From assembly GCF_020532665.2 (NCBI RefSeq), contig NZ_JAIWPG020000009.1:1-64000 (forward strand): a stretch of 64,000 nt of DNA, in the 5' to 3' direction. Positions 35,156 to 44,737 of the stretch are shown one piece after another. Under the pieces are notes generated by a model. It was given only the letters and a program-made list of their open reading frames with translations, had not been told where the DNA came from and made no database searches. Source of the stretch: Lelliottia sp. WAP21 (GTDB lineage: Bacteria; Pseudomonadota; Gammaproteobacteria; Enterobacterales; Enterobacteriaceae). Every line of letters starts with the position of its first letter. Within the stretch, counting starts at the first letter, position 1. The position numbers and the translations under genes are program-made.

Positions 35156-36061
35156 ATGAAAAAATTCAGTGGTATCATTCCACCGGTATCCAGTACATTT
35201 CATCGTGACGGAACGATAGATAAAAACGCAATGCGACAGGTTGCCGATTTCCTGATTAATAAAGGGGTCGACGGGCTTTTTTACCTGGGTACTGGTGGTG
35301 AATTTAGCCAGATGAATACTGCTCAGCGCATGGCACTTACGGAAGAAGCTGTGGCCATTGTTAACGGACGAGTACCCGTTTTGGTTGGAGTCGGCTCACC
35401 TTCCACTGATGAAGCGATAAAACTAGCACGGCATGCGGAAGCTTGCGGTGCTGACGGCGTTGTCGCCATCAATCCCTACTACTGGAAGGTTGCTGGCCGA
35501 AATCTGGATGACTATTTCCAGCAAATCGCGCGTAGCGTCACTCTGCCAGTAATTTTGTACAATTTCCCTGATCTGACAGGTCAAGACCTGACTCCTGAGA
35601 CAGTTAAGCGGTTGGTACTCCAAAATGACAATATTGTCGGTATCAAAGATACCATCGACAGTGTCGGTCACCTACGCATGATGATCAACACTGTTAAGTC
35701 TGTACGTCCTTCCTTCTCAGTTTTCTGCGGCTACGACGATCATTTACTGAATACTATGTTATTGGGTGGTGACGGTGCGATATCAGCAAGCGCCAACTTT
35801 GCTCCGGAACTATCCATTGATATCTATCATGCCTGTCGTAAGGGTGATCTGGCAACCGCCGCTAACCTGAATAAAAAATTACTTCAATTGCCATCTATTT
35901 ATGCCCTCGAAACACCGTTTGTCTCACTGATCAAATACAGCATGCAGTGCATTGGATTACCAGTCGAGACATATTGCCTGCCGCCTGTTCTGGAAGCGTC
36001 AGAAGAAGCCAAAGAAAAAGTCCATGTGCTGCTTATTGCACAGGGCATTTTACCGGGTTGA
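35156..36061 (+). CDS. yjhH: YjhH 2-dehydro-3-deoxy-D-pentonate aldolase
   Basis: The 301-residue DHDPS/NAL-family class I aldolase splits 2-keto-3-deoxy-D-xylonate to pyruvate and glycolaldehyde. Visible family signatures: GTGGEFSQM (substrate loop), NPYYWKV, LYNFPDLTGQDLT (catalytic Tyr) and IGIKDT-type VGIKDTIDS (Schiff-base Lys about 165). Whole blocks are close to E. coli YjhH (ISASANFAPELS, YALETPFVSLIKYSMQC). Start at 35156 follows AAGGGAG; the longer frame from 35024 overlaps the regulator and has no ribosome-binding site. Spacing to the dehydratase gene is 10 bp. Confidence 0.93.
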   Translation: MKKFSGIIPPVSSTFHRDGTIDKNAMRQVADFLINKGVDGLFYLGTGGEFSQMNTAQRMALTEEAVAIVNGRVPVLVGVGSPSTDEAIKLARHAEACGADGVVAINPYYWKVAGRNLDDYFQQIARSVTLPVILYNFPDLTGQDLTPETVKRLVLQNDNIVGIKDTIDSVGHLRMMINTVKSVRPSFSVFCGYDDHLLNTMLLGGDGAISASANFAPELSIDIYHACRKGDLATAANLNKKLLQLPSIYALETPFVSLIKYSMQCIGLPVETYCLPPVLEASEEAKEKVHVLLIAQGILPG

Positions 36062-36071
36062 GGAGAATGCC

Positions 36072-38042
36072 ATGTCTGTACAAAAGATTTTTACTGATGA
36101 AATTCACGATATCTATAACGTTAAAACACATGCCAATGGGCCTGACGGTGAACTGCCGTTAACGGAGGATATGCTAATCAACCGCCCAAGTGGTGATTTG
36201 TTTGGAATGACAATGAATGCCGGTATGGGCTGGCCACCTGATGAGCTGGACAGAGACGGTATTTTACTGCTCAGCACTCTTGGAGGAATGCGCGAGGCAG
36301 ACGGTAAGCCAGTCGCGCTGGCTCTTCACCAGGGACACTACGAGCTGGATATCCAGATGAGAGCGGCGGCGGAGGTTATTAAAGCGAGCCGCGCCCTGCC
36401 CTATGCCGTGTATGTCTCTGATCCTTGTGATGGCCGAACTCAGGGCACGATCGGTATGTTTGATTCGCTTCCATACCGGAATGATGCTTCGATGGTGATG
36501 CGCCGTCTTATTCGTTCATTGCCTGGTGCGAAAGCAGTCATTGGCGTGGCGAGCTGCGACAAGGGACTTCCGGCCATCATTATGGCGCTCGCAGCTCAGC
36601 ACAACATAGCGACAGTAGTTGTACCCGGTGGTGCAACGTTGCCTGCAATAAACGGGGAAGATAATGGCAAGGTTCAAACTATTGGTACTCGCTTCGCCAA
36701 CGGCGAATTATCGCTACAAGATGCACGTCGTGCAGGCTGTAAGGCCTGCGCATCTTCTGGTGGAGGGTGTCAATTTCTGGGCACTGCGGGCACATCGCAG
36801 GTTGTGGCAGAAGCATTAGGGTTGGCTATCCCTCACTCAGCACTGGCCCCTTCCGGTGAACCAGTATGGCAGGAGATTGCAAGAGCCTCCGCTAGGGCTG
36901 CTTTGAATCTGGTAAAACAAGGGATTACTACCCGAGAAATACTCACTGACAAAGCTATTGAGAATGCAATGACGGTCCATGCTGCGTTCGGTGGCTCGAC
37001 AAATCTGTTACTGCATATTCCGGCGATAGCGCATCAGGCCGACTGCCGTATCCCGACGGTAGATGACTGGATTCGAATTAACAAACGAGTACCCCGACTG
37101 GTGAGTGTGTTACCCAATGGTCCTGTTTCTCATCCAACAGTCAATGCCTTCATGGCGGGAGGTGTGCCCGAAGTCATGCTACATCTACGTAGCCTGGGAA
37201 TGTTACATGAAGACGTTATGACGGTAACCGGCAGTACATTAAAGGATAATCTCGACTGGTGGGAACAATCCGAACGGCGCCAGCGTTTCAAAGAACTTTT
37301 GGTAAACCAGGAGCAAATCGACGCCGACGAAGTGATTATGTCGCCGCAGCAAGCTCAGCTGCGGGGTTTAACTTCAACGATCACGTTCCCGATGGGCAAT
37401 ATTGCTCCCGAAGGATCGGTGATTAAATCTACCGCCATCGACCCGTCGAAGATTGATGAGCAGGGTATTTATTACCATAAAGGCGTGGCAAAGGTTTATC
37501 TGTCTGAGAAAAGTGCTATGTACGATATTAAGCATGAGAGGATTAAAGCCGGCGATATTTTAGTCATTATAGGTATAGGCCCTTCAGGAACTGGAATGGA
37601 GGAAACTTACCAAGTCACTAGCGCCCTGAAACATCTTTCGTACGGTAAGCATGTCTCGCTGATTACCGATGCACGTTTCTCAGGCGTTTCCACGGGGGCA
37701 TGCATTGGCCACGTGGGGCCTGAAGCGCTTGCTGGTGGTCCTATCGGTAAGTTACGCACTGGAGATATTATTGAAATTAAGATTGATTGCAATGAATTAC
37801 TGGGTGAAGTCAATTTTATTGGAACTTGTGAAAAAATCCTAACCCGGGAAGAGGCTACTACAATATTGAATGCAAGAGCCAGTCACCAAAATTTACAACC
37901 TGATCCGGATCTGCCGGATGATACCCGACTTTGGTCAATTCTTCAGGGAATTAGTGGCGGGACATGGGCTGGGTGTATTTATGATATAAATAAAATTGAA
38001 GCTGCCTTGGAAGGGAGTGTTAATAAGAACGAAATAATATAA
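36072..38042 (+). CDS. yjhG: YjhG D-xylonate dehydratase
   Basis: The 656-residue IlvD/Edd-family Fe-S dehydratase converts D-xylonate to 2-keto-3-deoxy-D-xylonate. Cluster and metal ligands are visible: Cys in SDPCDGRTQGT (about 120), Cys in VASCDKGLPA (about 160) and Cys in KACASSGGGCQFLGTAGTS (about 220-235), as in the family. Highly similar to E. coli YjhG (SGDLFGMTMNAGMGW, SLITDARFSGVSTGACIGH). The ATG at 36072 follows GGAGAATGCC; upstream in-frame codons belong to the yjhH reading region and are not used. Full length. Confidence 0.93.
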   Translation: MSVQKIFTDEIHDIYNVKTHANGPDGELPLTEDMLINRPSGDLFGMTMNAGMGWPPDELDRDGILLLSTLGGMREADGKPVALALHQGHYELDIQMRAAAEVIKASRALPYAVYVSDPCDGRTQGTIGMFDSLPYRNDASMVMRRLIRSLPGAKAVIGVASCDKGLPAIIMALAAQHNIATVVVPGGATLPAINGEDNGKVQTIGTRFANGELSLQDARRAGCKACASSGGGCQFLGTAGTSQVVAEALGLAIPHSALAPSGEPVWQEIARASARAALNLVKQGITTREILTDKAIENAMTVHAAFGGSTNLLLHIPAIAHQADCRIPTVDDWIRINKRVPRLVSVLPNGPVSHPTVNAFMAGGVPEVMLHLRSLGMLHEDVMTVTGSTLKDNLDWWEQSERRQRFKELLVNQEQIDADEVIMSPQQAQLRGLTSTITFPMGNIAPEGSVIKSTAIDPSKIDEQGIYYHKGVAKVYLSEKSAMYDIKHERIKAGDILVIIGIGPSGTGMEETYQVTSALKHLSYGKHVSLITDARFSGVSTGACIGHVGPEALAGGPIGKLRTGDIIEIKIDCNELLGEVNFIGTCEKILTREEATTILNARASHQNLQPDPDLPDDTRLWSILQGISGGTWAGCIYDINKIEAALEGSVNKNEII

Positions 38043-38133
38043 TAAATCCACGCCAGTGAGGATCTACTTATACAACATCAACTATTCATATCGTCGGCTT
38101 TTTACGAGTCACTACCCTATATGAGAGGACGTT

Positions 38134-39483
38134 ATGCCTTTACTTATTGTTTTAGCTGGGATCATTTTGCTTCTTCTTTTAACCATAAAAATTAAACTCA
38201 ATACATTTGTTTCTTTAATTATTGTCTCAATTGTAGTCGCCATCGCTAGTGGAATGGAGCTAAATAAAGTAGTTGATTCGGTAGAATCCGGTCTTGGCGG
38301 GACCCTGGGGCATATTGGTTTAATATTCGGCTTTGGGGTCATGTTAGGTCGCTTACTCGCCGACGCAGGGGGAGCACAGAGAATCGCATTAACTATGCTG
38401 AACTACTTTGGTAAAAGTAAACTTGACTGGGCGGTAGTCTGCTCAGCATTTATTGTCGGCATTGCACTTTTTTTCGAGGTAGGATTAATTCTTCTGGTGC
38501 CAATACTATTTGCTATTGCCCGAGAAGCGAAAATTTCACCCATGTTTATGTGCGTACCTATGCTTTCCGGGTTACTGGTTGCACATGGTTTTTTGCCACC
38601 CCACCCTGGTCCGACAGTAATAGCACGTGAATATGGTGCTGATGTAGGGTTAGTATTAATATACGGTATCATTGTTGGTATTCCTACTTTCATACTCTGC
38701 GGTCCGATACTCAATAAGTTGTGTCAGCGAATTATTCCGGATGCATTTAAAAAAGAGGGAAATATTGCTTCTTTGGGGGCAACTCGACGATTCAGTGAAA
38801 GCGAAATGCCGGGTTTTGGGATCAGTTTTCTTACAGCAATGCTGCCGGTGATTCTGATGGCAGTAGTTACAATCATCCAAATGTCCCAAACCAAAAATGC
38901 AACGGATTCTGGTTTGTTCTACAACATAGTACTGTTCTTGGGTAACTCGACAATCGCTATGCTGGTATCACTGTTGTTTGCGATTTATACCATGGGTTTA
39001 GGTCGAGGTAAGTCTCTACCTGAGTTAATGGATTCTTGCGGGAAAGCGATTGCTGGTATTGCCGGGCTGCTCCTGATTATCGGAGGGGGCGGCGCATTCA
39101 AGCAAGTGCTTATTGATTCAGGCGTTGGTCAGTACATTTCCACCTTGGTTTCGGGTATGGATATTAATCCGATTCTGATGGCCTGGGGCGTTGCCGCGTT
39201 CCTGCGCATTTGTCTTGGGTCCGCTACCGTTGCGGCGATCTCTACAGCAGGTCTGGTCATACCGCTACTCGTGGTGCATCCCCATATCAACCTGGCATTA
39301 ATCACTCTGGCGACAGGTGCTGGGTCATGTATTTGCTCTCATGTAAACGATGCCAGCTTCTGGATGATCAAAGACTTTTTCGGACTTACTACGAAAGAAA
39401 CATTATTATCCTGGACTTTAATGTCAACGCTGTTATCCATATGCGGATTGATTTTTATTCTACTTGCCAGCATGGTTATATAA
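38134..39483 (+). CDS. yjhF: GntP-family sugar-acid permease YjhF
   Basis: The 449-residue GntP-family H+ symporter has about 12-14 TM segments. Family signatures are intact: [14 protein letters not shown] (about 148-161), [16 protein letters not shown] (about 312-327) and HVNDASFWM (about 405-413). It follows the dehydratase gene by 91 bp with GAGAGGACG before the ATG. In the E. coli yjh cluster the same gene occupies this place. It should import D-xylonate or a related aldonate. It is the last gene of the operon; no strong terminator was seen immediately after. Confidence 0.9.
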   Translation: MPLLIVLAGIILLLLLTIKIKLNTFVSLIIVSIVVAIASGMELNKVVDSVESGLGGTLGHIGLIFGFGVMLGRLLADAGGAQRIALTMLNYFGKSKLDWAVVCSAFIVGIALFFEVGLILLVPILFAIAREAKISPMFMCVPMLSGLLVAHGFLPPHPGPTVIAREYGADVGLVLIYGIIVGIPTFILCGPILNKLCQRIIPDAFKKEGNIASLGATRRFSESEMPGFGISFLTAMLPVILMAVVTIIQMSQTKNATDSGLFYNIVLFLGNSTIAMLVSLLFAIYTMGLGRGKSLPELMDSCGKAIAGIAGLLLIIGGGGAFKQVLIDSGVGQYISTLVSGMDINPILMAWGVAAFLRICLGSATVAAISTAGLVIPLLVVHPHINLALITLATGAGSCICSHVNDASFWMIKDFFGLTTKETLLSWTLMSTLLSICGLIFILLASMVI

Positions 39484-39853
39484 TTGTACAAACGCCAGTG
39501 TTCCCATGTCGGTTCACTGGCTTCTTAAACTGTCAACAGGAACTGCTCACCATGATATTCATTTTCATTTTATCCAGGATTCGCTGATGCAAATCTTGGT
39601 AAGGGCAATCAAATCATTAGGTCAGATAATGAGGAGTTGATAAATTTTCTGTTCTTCTGAGTGGGTAGCTTAATGACAACCTCATTCAAAATGATCATTA
39701 TTTAAAAGTACAAACACAAACACAAATACATCGAAGTCATTAAGTAAACGAACCATAACTTGAATGTTTTAGCACATTTATCGCTTTCATATGCACGATT
39801 ATTTTGTCACATGTGCCTTAAAATATGCTTAATTCAATAAGTATGAGGTCATC
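39484..39853. other. Intergenic region before ybcL
   Basis: About 370 bp, AT-rich on the right. An ACAAAC-type short repeat (39710-39728) is present. The promoter of the ybcLM pair should lie in the last 120 bp. Confidence 0.4.
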
Positions 39854-40405
39854 ATGAAAAATTATATTGGTATCACCGCTCTGGCTATTTGTTCGTTATC
39901 TACTCAGGCTGCTGATTTTCAGGTAGTAAGTAACGAAATTAAAACAGGTGAGCATCTTTCAAATGATCAGCTCTTTAAGGGCTTTGGGTGTGAAGGGGGT
40001 AACCGTTCCCCTTCAATGGCCTGGTCTGGCGCGCCTGACGGTACTAAAAGTTTTGCTGTTACCGTCTTCGATCCGGATGCGCCTACTGGAAGCGGATGGT
40101 GGCACTGGACTGTCGTCAATATTCCCGTTTCGGTCACATCCCTTACAGCCAATGCAGGACATGCAGACGGTTTCGGTCTTCCGGCGGGAGCTGTGCAGGG
40201 AAGGAATGATTTTGGTTATGCTGGTTTTGGAGGTGCATGCCCTCCGAATGGGGATAAACCGCATCATTACCATTTTAAGGTCTGGGCTTTAAAAACTGAG
40301 TCCTTACCAATAGATAATCATTCCAGCGGAGCACTTGTTGGCTATATGCTTAATGCTAATAAAATTGCTACAACAGAGATTGTTCCTGTCTACGCAGTCA
40401 AATAA
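39854..40405 (+). CDS. ybcL: YbcL-like periplasmic RKIP/PEBP-family protein
   Basis: The 183-residue protein of the Raf-kinase-inhibitor-like (PEBP) family has a signal peptide ending TQA-ADF (about residue 19). The ligand pocket motifs are visible: SPSMAWSGAPDGTKSFAVTVFDPDAP (about 53-78), WWHWTVVNIP (about 82-91) and the closing HHYHFKVWAL (about 137-146). Length equals E. coli YbcL. In uropathogenic E. coli a YbcL variant suppresses neutrophil migration. The gene is followed 10 bp later by an AraC-type regulator, as in the ybcL-ybcM pair of prophage DLP12. Confidence 0.9.
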   Translation: MKNYIGITALAICSLSTQAADFQVVSNEIKTGEHLSNDQLFKGFGCEGGNRSPSMAWSGAPDGTKSFAVTVFDPDAPTGSGWWHWTVVNIPVSVTSLTANAGHADGFGLPAGAVQGRNDFGYAGFGGACPPNGDKPHHYHFKVWALKTESLPIDNHSSGALVGYMLNANKIATTEIVPVYAVK

Positions 40406-40414
40406 GGAGACCTT

Positions 40415-41212
40415 ATGCAGGTAGAAACCTTTCCCCGTATGAAGTTTCAGGAAATACGAATGTTTGAGGCTCATGAACTACATCGGGTCAATCTACTCAT
40501 GCCTGCATTGTGCCGTATACGACACGGCAAAAAGGTACTCAGTTGGGAGAAACGTAGTGAGATTGCAAGTACCAACCAGATCATTCTTTTCCCACATGGT
40601 TATGAGTTTGGTATCACCAATTACCCGGATGCAGGGTTGTATCTGGCAGAAATTTTTTATCTTCCAGCAGAATTGCTTCAACGTTTCAGACAGTATTATC
40701 CATTCATACCGCAGGGTGAGAAGAAGCCTGGTTTTTGTATCCAGCAGAGTGATGAGCTCATCTTCTGCTGGGAGCAGCTAAAGACTGCGACATCGCTTAA
40801 GATGTCCGCTCAGTTGCTTGATCATTTTGCAATGGGGCTTTTATTGACACTGAGCAAAAACAACATCAGTCACCTGTTTCTCGCTCACTCCCAGGACTCG
40901 CAGGTTCATCGATGCCAGAGCTTGCTGTTAGCCAATCCCGGAGCGCCATGGACTATTCAGGAGGTTTCCCGTCTATTGTTTATGTCTGCCTCCACATTGC
41001 GCCGTCGCCTGGCTGCTGAAGGAAGCAGTTTTCAAAATTTACTGGATGACGTGAGGCTGAATAATGCACTTGAGGCTATTCAGAGCACGCTCAAGCCGAT
41101 AAGCGTGGTGGCCAGCGAGAACGGCTATATGTGTCCTTCGCGTTTTACCGCTCGCTTCAAAAAACGTTTTTTGATCACCCCCAGGGCGTTACGCCGGGCT
41201 GCTAAACAGTAA
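40415..41212 (+). CDS. ybcM: YbcM-like AraC-family regulator
   Basis: The 265-residue AraC/XylS-family regulator has an N-terminal cupin-like sensing domain (about 1-150) and two C-terminal helix-turn-helix motifs (about 170-262: PWTIQEVSRLLFMSASTLRRRL and ISVVASENGYMCPSRFTARFKKRF). Length and the beginning (KFQEIRMFEAHELHRVNLL) resemble E. coli YbcM. It follows ybcL by 10 bp with AAGGAGACC before the ATG, so they form an operon. Targets are not known; autoregulation of the pair is likely. Confidence 0.88.
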   Translation: MQVETFPRMKFQEIRMFEAHELHRVNLLMPALCRIRHGKKVLSWEKRSEIASTNQIILFPHGYEFGITNYPDAGLYLAEIFYLPAELLQRFRQYYPFIPQGEKKPGFCIQQSDELIFCWEQLKTATSLKMSAQLLDHFAMGLLLTLSKNNISHLFLAHSQDSQVHRCQSLLLANPGAPWTIQEVSRLLFMSASTLRRRLAAEGSSFQNLLDDVRLNNALEAIQSTLKPISVVASENGYMCPSRFTARFKKRFLITPRALRRAAKQ

Positions 41213-41423
41213 GAGCGATCGCAGAAAAACTATCCAGGTCAGCAGCATTCATAGGGAAATCAGTAAACTAACATTCCCCTCGAATTTGCTGCTTTCAGGG
41301 TGGGGGCACTAATACCATTCGAAGAATGGTTTACAAAGTGTCAACTTAAGGGAATTGTCCAATAAGTCATTGTTATTTCGGACACCTTCGGTCCTGATGA
41401 CTGTATGCCATATATTGCAAAAT

Positions 41424-41454
41424 ACAAAGCCCCACTTTGTGTGCGAGGCTTTGT
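41424..41454 (-). terminator. Intrinsic terminator of the minus-strand kinase operon
   Basis: ACAAAGCC (41424-41431) and GGCTTTGT (41447-41454) form an 8-bp stem. On the minus strand it lies just after the kinase stop and is followed by ATTTT. It may work in both directions, since ybcM ends 210 bp before. Confidence 0.6.
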
Positions 41455-41465
41455 TATTTGGTACG

Positions 41466-42461
41466 TTACGTCATCTGATCGGCAATATGCCCTGCTCCTT
41501 TGATCGCCAGTTGGGCAATCTCTTCTTTATCACAGATAAAATGGAGTGGGTTTTCAAGTCCATATCGACTGCGCCACAAATAACGATACATTTCGCAGCG
41601 CTGCCGCTTGCCTATCAGTACAATGTCGCCTTGCAGTGAAAAGCCCAAACGTTCGGCCTCATCAAAAAGTCTCATGTCATCAGCCGCGAGCGCCGCCTGA
41701 CAAAAAAACGTTCTTTCAACTGCGGTGCACGGCAAAGAGAACTCGATAAAACGCGTAAACAACAGTGTGCGTAGAAGGCCCGCATGATGCACACTATCAC
41801 AGGCATGCTGCAGGATATCCGCCGAGAAAAAATCGTCATCCTCTTCTTCCAGCATGCTGGCGCCAATAAACGTCTCTTTTTTCACCGCCGCATAAACCTG
41901 CCCGCTAAGGCTGGTAATACTGCCGGCAATTCTTCCCTGCGCGTCAATGTGGATAAGCTTGGTTGTTGAACCCAGTTCGATCATCGTCAGCGGCAGTTTC
42001 CTGTAACGCGACGTCATCAGCCCCACGGCCTGAGTCTCTTCCCCGCGCATCAGGTCGATATCCCGCAGGCTGGACCAGCTACGATCCACTTGCGCATTTT
42101 TGATACCTGGGACAAAACGAATCTCCAAATCCAAAGGCAGTATTGAGGGATCTTTCACCTTCACCACCCGGGAGACGAGCTGCTCAAGACTCACCGGAGC
42201 GGTGATATGTGGTATGTCCAGCAGCCCGAGGTTGGAGGTGATCATTCCCGAGGCAATCGCAAAACGCACATCGCTGAGCGTCAATTGGTTAGCGCGCAGC
42301 AGCTCTCGTATCCCTGCGGCAATGGCGTCTTTGAAATCCCCCAGAGCACGGGGCTTCCCGGAGTTGACGCCAATGGCGACGAGATGCTCAGCAACGATCT
42401 CCTTTTCGCGTAACAAATAGAGCCGGGTCTGGGTTGAACCACTGTCGATGATAATAATCAT
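41466..42461 (-). CDS. DgoK-family sugar-acid kinase (copy 1)
   Basis: The 331-residue protein belongs to the 2-dehydro-3-deoxygalactonokinase family. ATPase fold motifs: DSGSTQTRLYLL (phosphate-1, residues 6-17), GMITSNLGL, VPGIKN, MRGEETQAVG and ELGSTTKLIHID (phosphate-2). It is more divergent from E. coli DgoK than copy 2 at 44738, and the Gly-Thr of LPGTHSKW in copy 2 is replaced by LGSTTK, so a different substrate is likely. It is cotranscribed with the iron alcohol dehydrogenase (29 bp apart). The product should be a 6-phospho-2-keto-3-deoxy acid for the aldolase. Confidence 0.75.
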   Translation of the reverse strand: MIIIIDSGSTQTRLYLLREKEIVAEHLVAIGVNSGKPRALGDFKDAIAAGIRELLRANQLTLSDVRFAIASGMITSNLGLLDIPHITAPVSLEQLVSRVVKVKDPSILPLDLEIRFVPGIKNAQVDRSWSSLRDIDLMRGEETQAVGLMTSRYRKLPLTMIELGSTTKLIHIDAQGRIAGSITSLSGQVYAAVKKETFIGASMLEEEDDDFFSADILQHACDSVHHAGLLRTLLFTRFIEFSLPCTAVERTFFCQAALAADDMRLFDEAERLGFSLQGDIVLIGKRQRCEMYRYLWRSRYGLENPLHFICDKEEIAQLAIKGAGHIADQMT

Positions 42462-42490
42462 TAGCTTGCTCCTGAGGCTGTGGCGTAGGT

Positions 42491-43645
42491 TTAGAAGCTT
42501 TGCTGATAAATAGCGCGAATCTCATCGGCATCAGGCACGCGGGGATTATTAGCAAGCACGACGCGCATTGTGGTGGTGGCATTGCCAATAAACCAGTCGA
42601 AATGTTCCTCTTTAACGCCCAGAGAGCTGAGCGAAGGAAGCATATTGATGTAACCAAGCAGCGAGCTCACTGCATCAATGCTGCTTCTTGCTGCTTCTTC
42701 TTCGGTCATATTCAGGGTATTCACGCCAAGCGCTTTTGCGATAGCGGCGAATTTTTGCGGCGCGCTTTGCCAGGTGAATTCCATAAAGGCCATGTAAATT
42801 GCGGCAATACCTTCAGCGTGTACGACATCAAGCAACCCGCCCATAGGATGCTGCAAGGCATGTGGCAACGCCGTACCCGCACAGTCAATGGCCATACCCG
42901 CCAGCGAACTGGCAAAAGTGACTTTTTCCCATGCCTCAATATTGGAAGGATCGTCATAAACATGCGGTAGGTATTTACCAATAAGCTCAAGCGCCTGTAA
43001 TGAAAGCATTTCACTCATCGGATGGGCATTTTTCGAAATAAATGATTCCAGGGAATGAAACAGGACATCCGCTCCTGGACCGGCAATAACCCGCTTAGGT
43101 AATGTCAGCATTAACAATGGATCAATAATGGCCGCCTTCGGATAAATAAGCGGGTTCACAAGCCCTTTTTTGTCATTCGTTTGTGGATTCGTAAATACCG
43201 CCGTCTTATTCGCTTCGCTGCCCGTGCCTGCGGTCGTCGGAATTAGCACGACCGATAGCGCCGAGTCAGCCGAAGTTTGTCCAAATACATAGTCCCAAAT
43301 CCCTCCACTATTACAGGCCATAAAGGCAATGCCTTTTGCCATATCCATCGCGCTTCCCCCACCGATGCCAACAATCACATCGCATTGCTGTTCGCGGGCG
43401 AACGCAGCCCCTTCATCGACAAGGGTCGAAAGCGGGTTCTGCATGAACCGCTCAAAACAGACAGACGTCACACCCGCCTGCGTCAATACATCAATCAATG
43501 TCGCCAACTGCCCCGTGGGCTTAGCGCTATCTGAAGCAATGATCAGCGCCTTTTTGCCGTAATGCGAGGTGATCGTTCCCGCCAGTGACAGTTTCCCCTG
43601 ACCAAAATAGAAATTAACCGGATTAACGAAATTAAATCCTGACAT
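42491..43645 (-). CDS. Iron-containing alcohol dehydrogenase
   Basis: The 384-residue group III (Fe-ADH) NAD(P)-dependent dehydrogenase has the dinucleotide-binding GGGSAMDMAKG (about 95-105), PTTAGTGSEAN (about 137-147), and metal ligands in GADVLFHSLES (Asp and His, about 195-199), HALQHPMG (His about 264) and DVVHAEG (His about 278). Typical length. It is the first gene of a two-gene minus-strand operon with kinase copy 1, divergent from the IclR regulator at 43936 with a 290-bp shared promoter region. It may interconvert an aldehyde or a keto/hydroxy sugar acid before phosphorylation. Substrate unknown. Confidence 0.88.
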   Translation of the reverse strand: MSGFNFVNPVNFYFGQGKLSLAGTITSHYGKKALIIASDSAKPTGQLATLIDVLTQAGVTSVCFERFMQNPLSTLVDEGAAFAREQQCDVIVGIGGGSAMDMAKGIAFMACNSGGIWDYVFGQTSADSALSVVLIPTTAGTGSEANKTAVFTNPQTNDKKGLVNPLIYPKAAIIDPLLMLTLPKRVIAGPGADVLFHSLESFISKNAHPMSEMLSLQALELIGKYLPHVYDDPSNIEAWEKVTFASSLAGMAIDCAGTALPHALQHPMGGLLDVVHAEGIAAIYMAFMEFTWQSAPQKFAAIAKALGVNTLNMTEEEAARSSIDAVSSLLGYINMLPSLSSLGVKEEHFDWFIGNATTTMRVVLANNPRVPDADEIRAIYQQSF

Positions 43646-43935
43646 AATTTTCCCCTTGTATTATGAATTCACGATGAAATTAACGCGGTAAGGGGTGCAC
43701 TTAATAATAAACCATTCCTCTGAGTGATAAATTATTCGACACGCGTCACCGACAGCCCAGAATATATATTTGGCTTCGAGCCGCAATTGTGATATCTATC
43801 GCTTTATTCATGCCAATAATCCCTATATATGAAACGCGGGTTTATATTGCGGTATTGTGTGAGCAAATTCATATTTCTACTTAATTGACTGTGGAAATAT
43901 ACCGCCATCAAATAAACGACCTGGCGGAAATCATC
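43646..43935. promoter_or_regulatory. Divergent promoter region of the sugar-acid block
   Basis: This 290-bp region separates the Fe-ADH operon (minus) from the IclR gene (plus). It is AT-rich around 43680-43740 and 43840-43885. IclR-family operators are expected here, but I could not define a palindrome by eye with confidence. Confidence 0.4.
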
Positions 43936-44736
43936 ATGACCTCCCTTCCTTCGACTGTGAACGGTGTACAAACGTTGCTGCGTGGACTGGCTGCCATCGA
44001 AGCGGTTGCCGCAGGACATCATGATTTACGCGCTATTAGTCAGCATATTGCCGCACCGCGCAGTACCACGCACCGTCTGATCAGCGCCCTGATCGCTCAA
44101 CGCTATTTACGACAAATTTCCAGCCGGGGCTATTTTCTCGGGCCAAGACTGATTGAGCTGGGCGGTGCATCGCTTGCCGGTTATCCGCTACGCATCGCCG
44201 CCCGCCCGCTGCTCGAAGCCCTGGCTCAGCTCACTCAGGACACCGTCCATCTCGGCATTCGCGAGCAGGGCGATGTGCTGTATATCGATAAAATTCCCGG
44301 TACCCGCGGGCTGGAGATGCGCTCGCGCATTGGGCACCGCATGCCGCTGTTTTCGACTGGTATTGGCAAAGCGCTGATGCTCGGCGCGACGATGGCTGAA
44401 TGGCAGCACTTTTTTCGACTTCATAATCCCGGCGCGGACGCCGGTTCTTTTATTCGCAGCATGCATCATTACGCTGAGTGTGGTTACACCCTGGATCTGG
44501 AAGAGAACGAACTCGCCATCCGCTGCGTGGCGGCACCGATTCGGGATGCCGGTGATCATGTTGTCGCCGCCATTTCCGTCGCCAGCATCGCCCCCTACAT
44601 GCCGGATGAGCGCATGCAGGAGCTCAGCGGCGTCGTAAAACGTTACGCCGAGGACATTTCCGCAGAGCTGGGCTGGGTGGCGCATCGAACCTCACTGATT
44701 TATCCCTTCGTCTCTACGCATGCAAAAGGATCCTGA
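43936..44736 (+). CDS. IclR-family regulator (copy 1 of a paralogous pair)
   Basis: The 266-residue IclR regulator has a winged helix at 10-75 (GVQTLLRGLAAIEAVAAG, RSTTHRLISALIAQRYL) and an effector domain (about 85-255: DTVHLGIREQGDVLYIDKIPG, MRSRIGHRMPLF, TGIGKALML, DLEENELAIRCVAAPI). The start is the ATG at 43936; an upstream TTG extension has no ribosome-binding site. It overlaps or abuts the kinase gene that follows (stop 44736, next ATG 44738), so it is cotranscribed. The IclR gene at 49621 is a clear paralogue at the other end of the block, sharing nearly all these motifs. Confidence 0.9.
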   Translation: MTSLPSTVNGVQTLLRGLAAIEAVAAGHHDLRAISQHIAAPRSTTHRLISALIAQRYLRQISSRGYFLGPRLIELGGASLAGYPLRIAARPLLEALAQLTQDTVHLGIREQGDVLYIDKIPGTRGLEMRSRIGHRMPLFSTGIGKALMLGATMAEWQHFFRLHNPGADAGSFIRSMHHYAECGYTLDLEENELAIRCVAAPIRDAGDHVVAAISVASIAPYMPDERMQELSGVVKRYAEDISAELGWVAHRTSLIYPFVSTHAKGS

Positions 44737-44737
44737 T

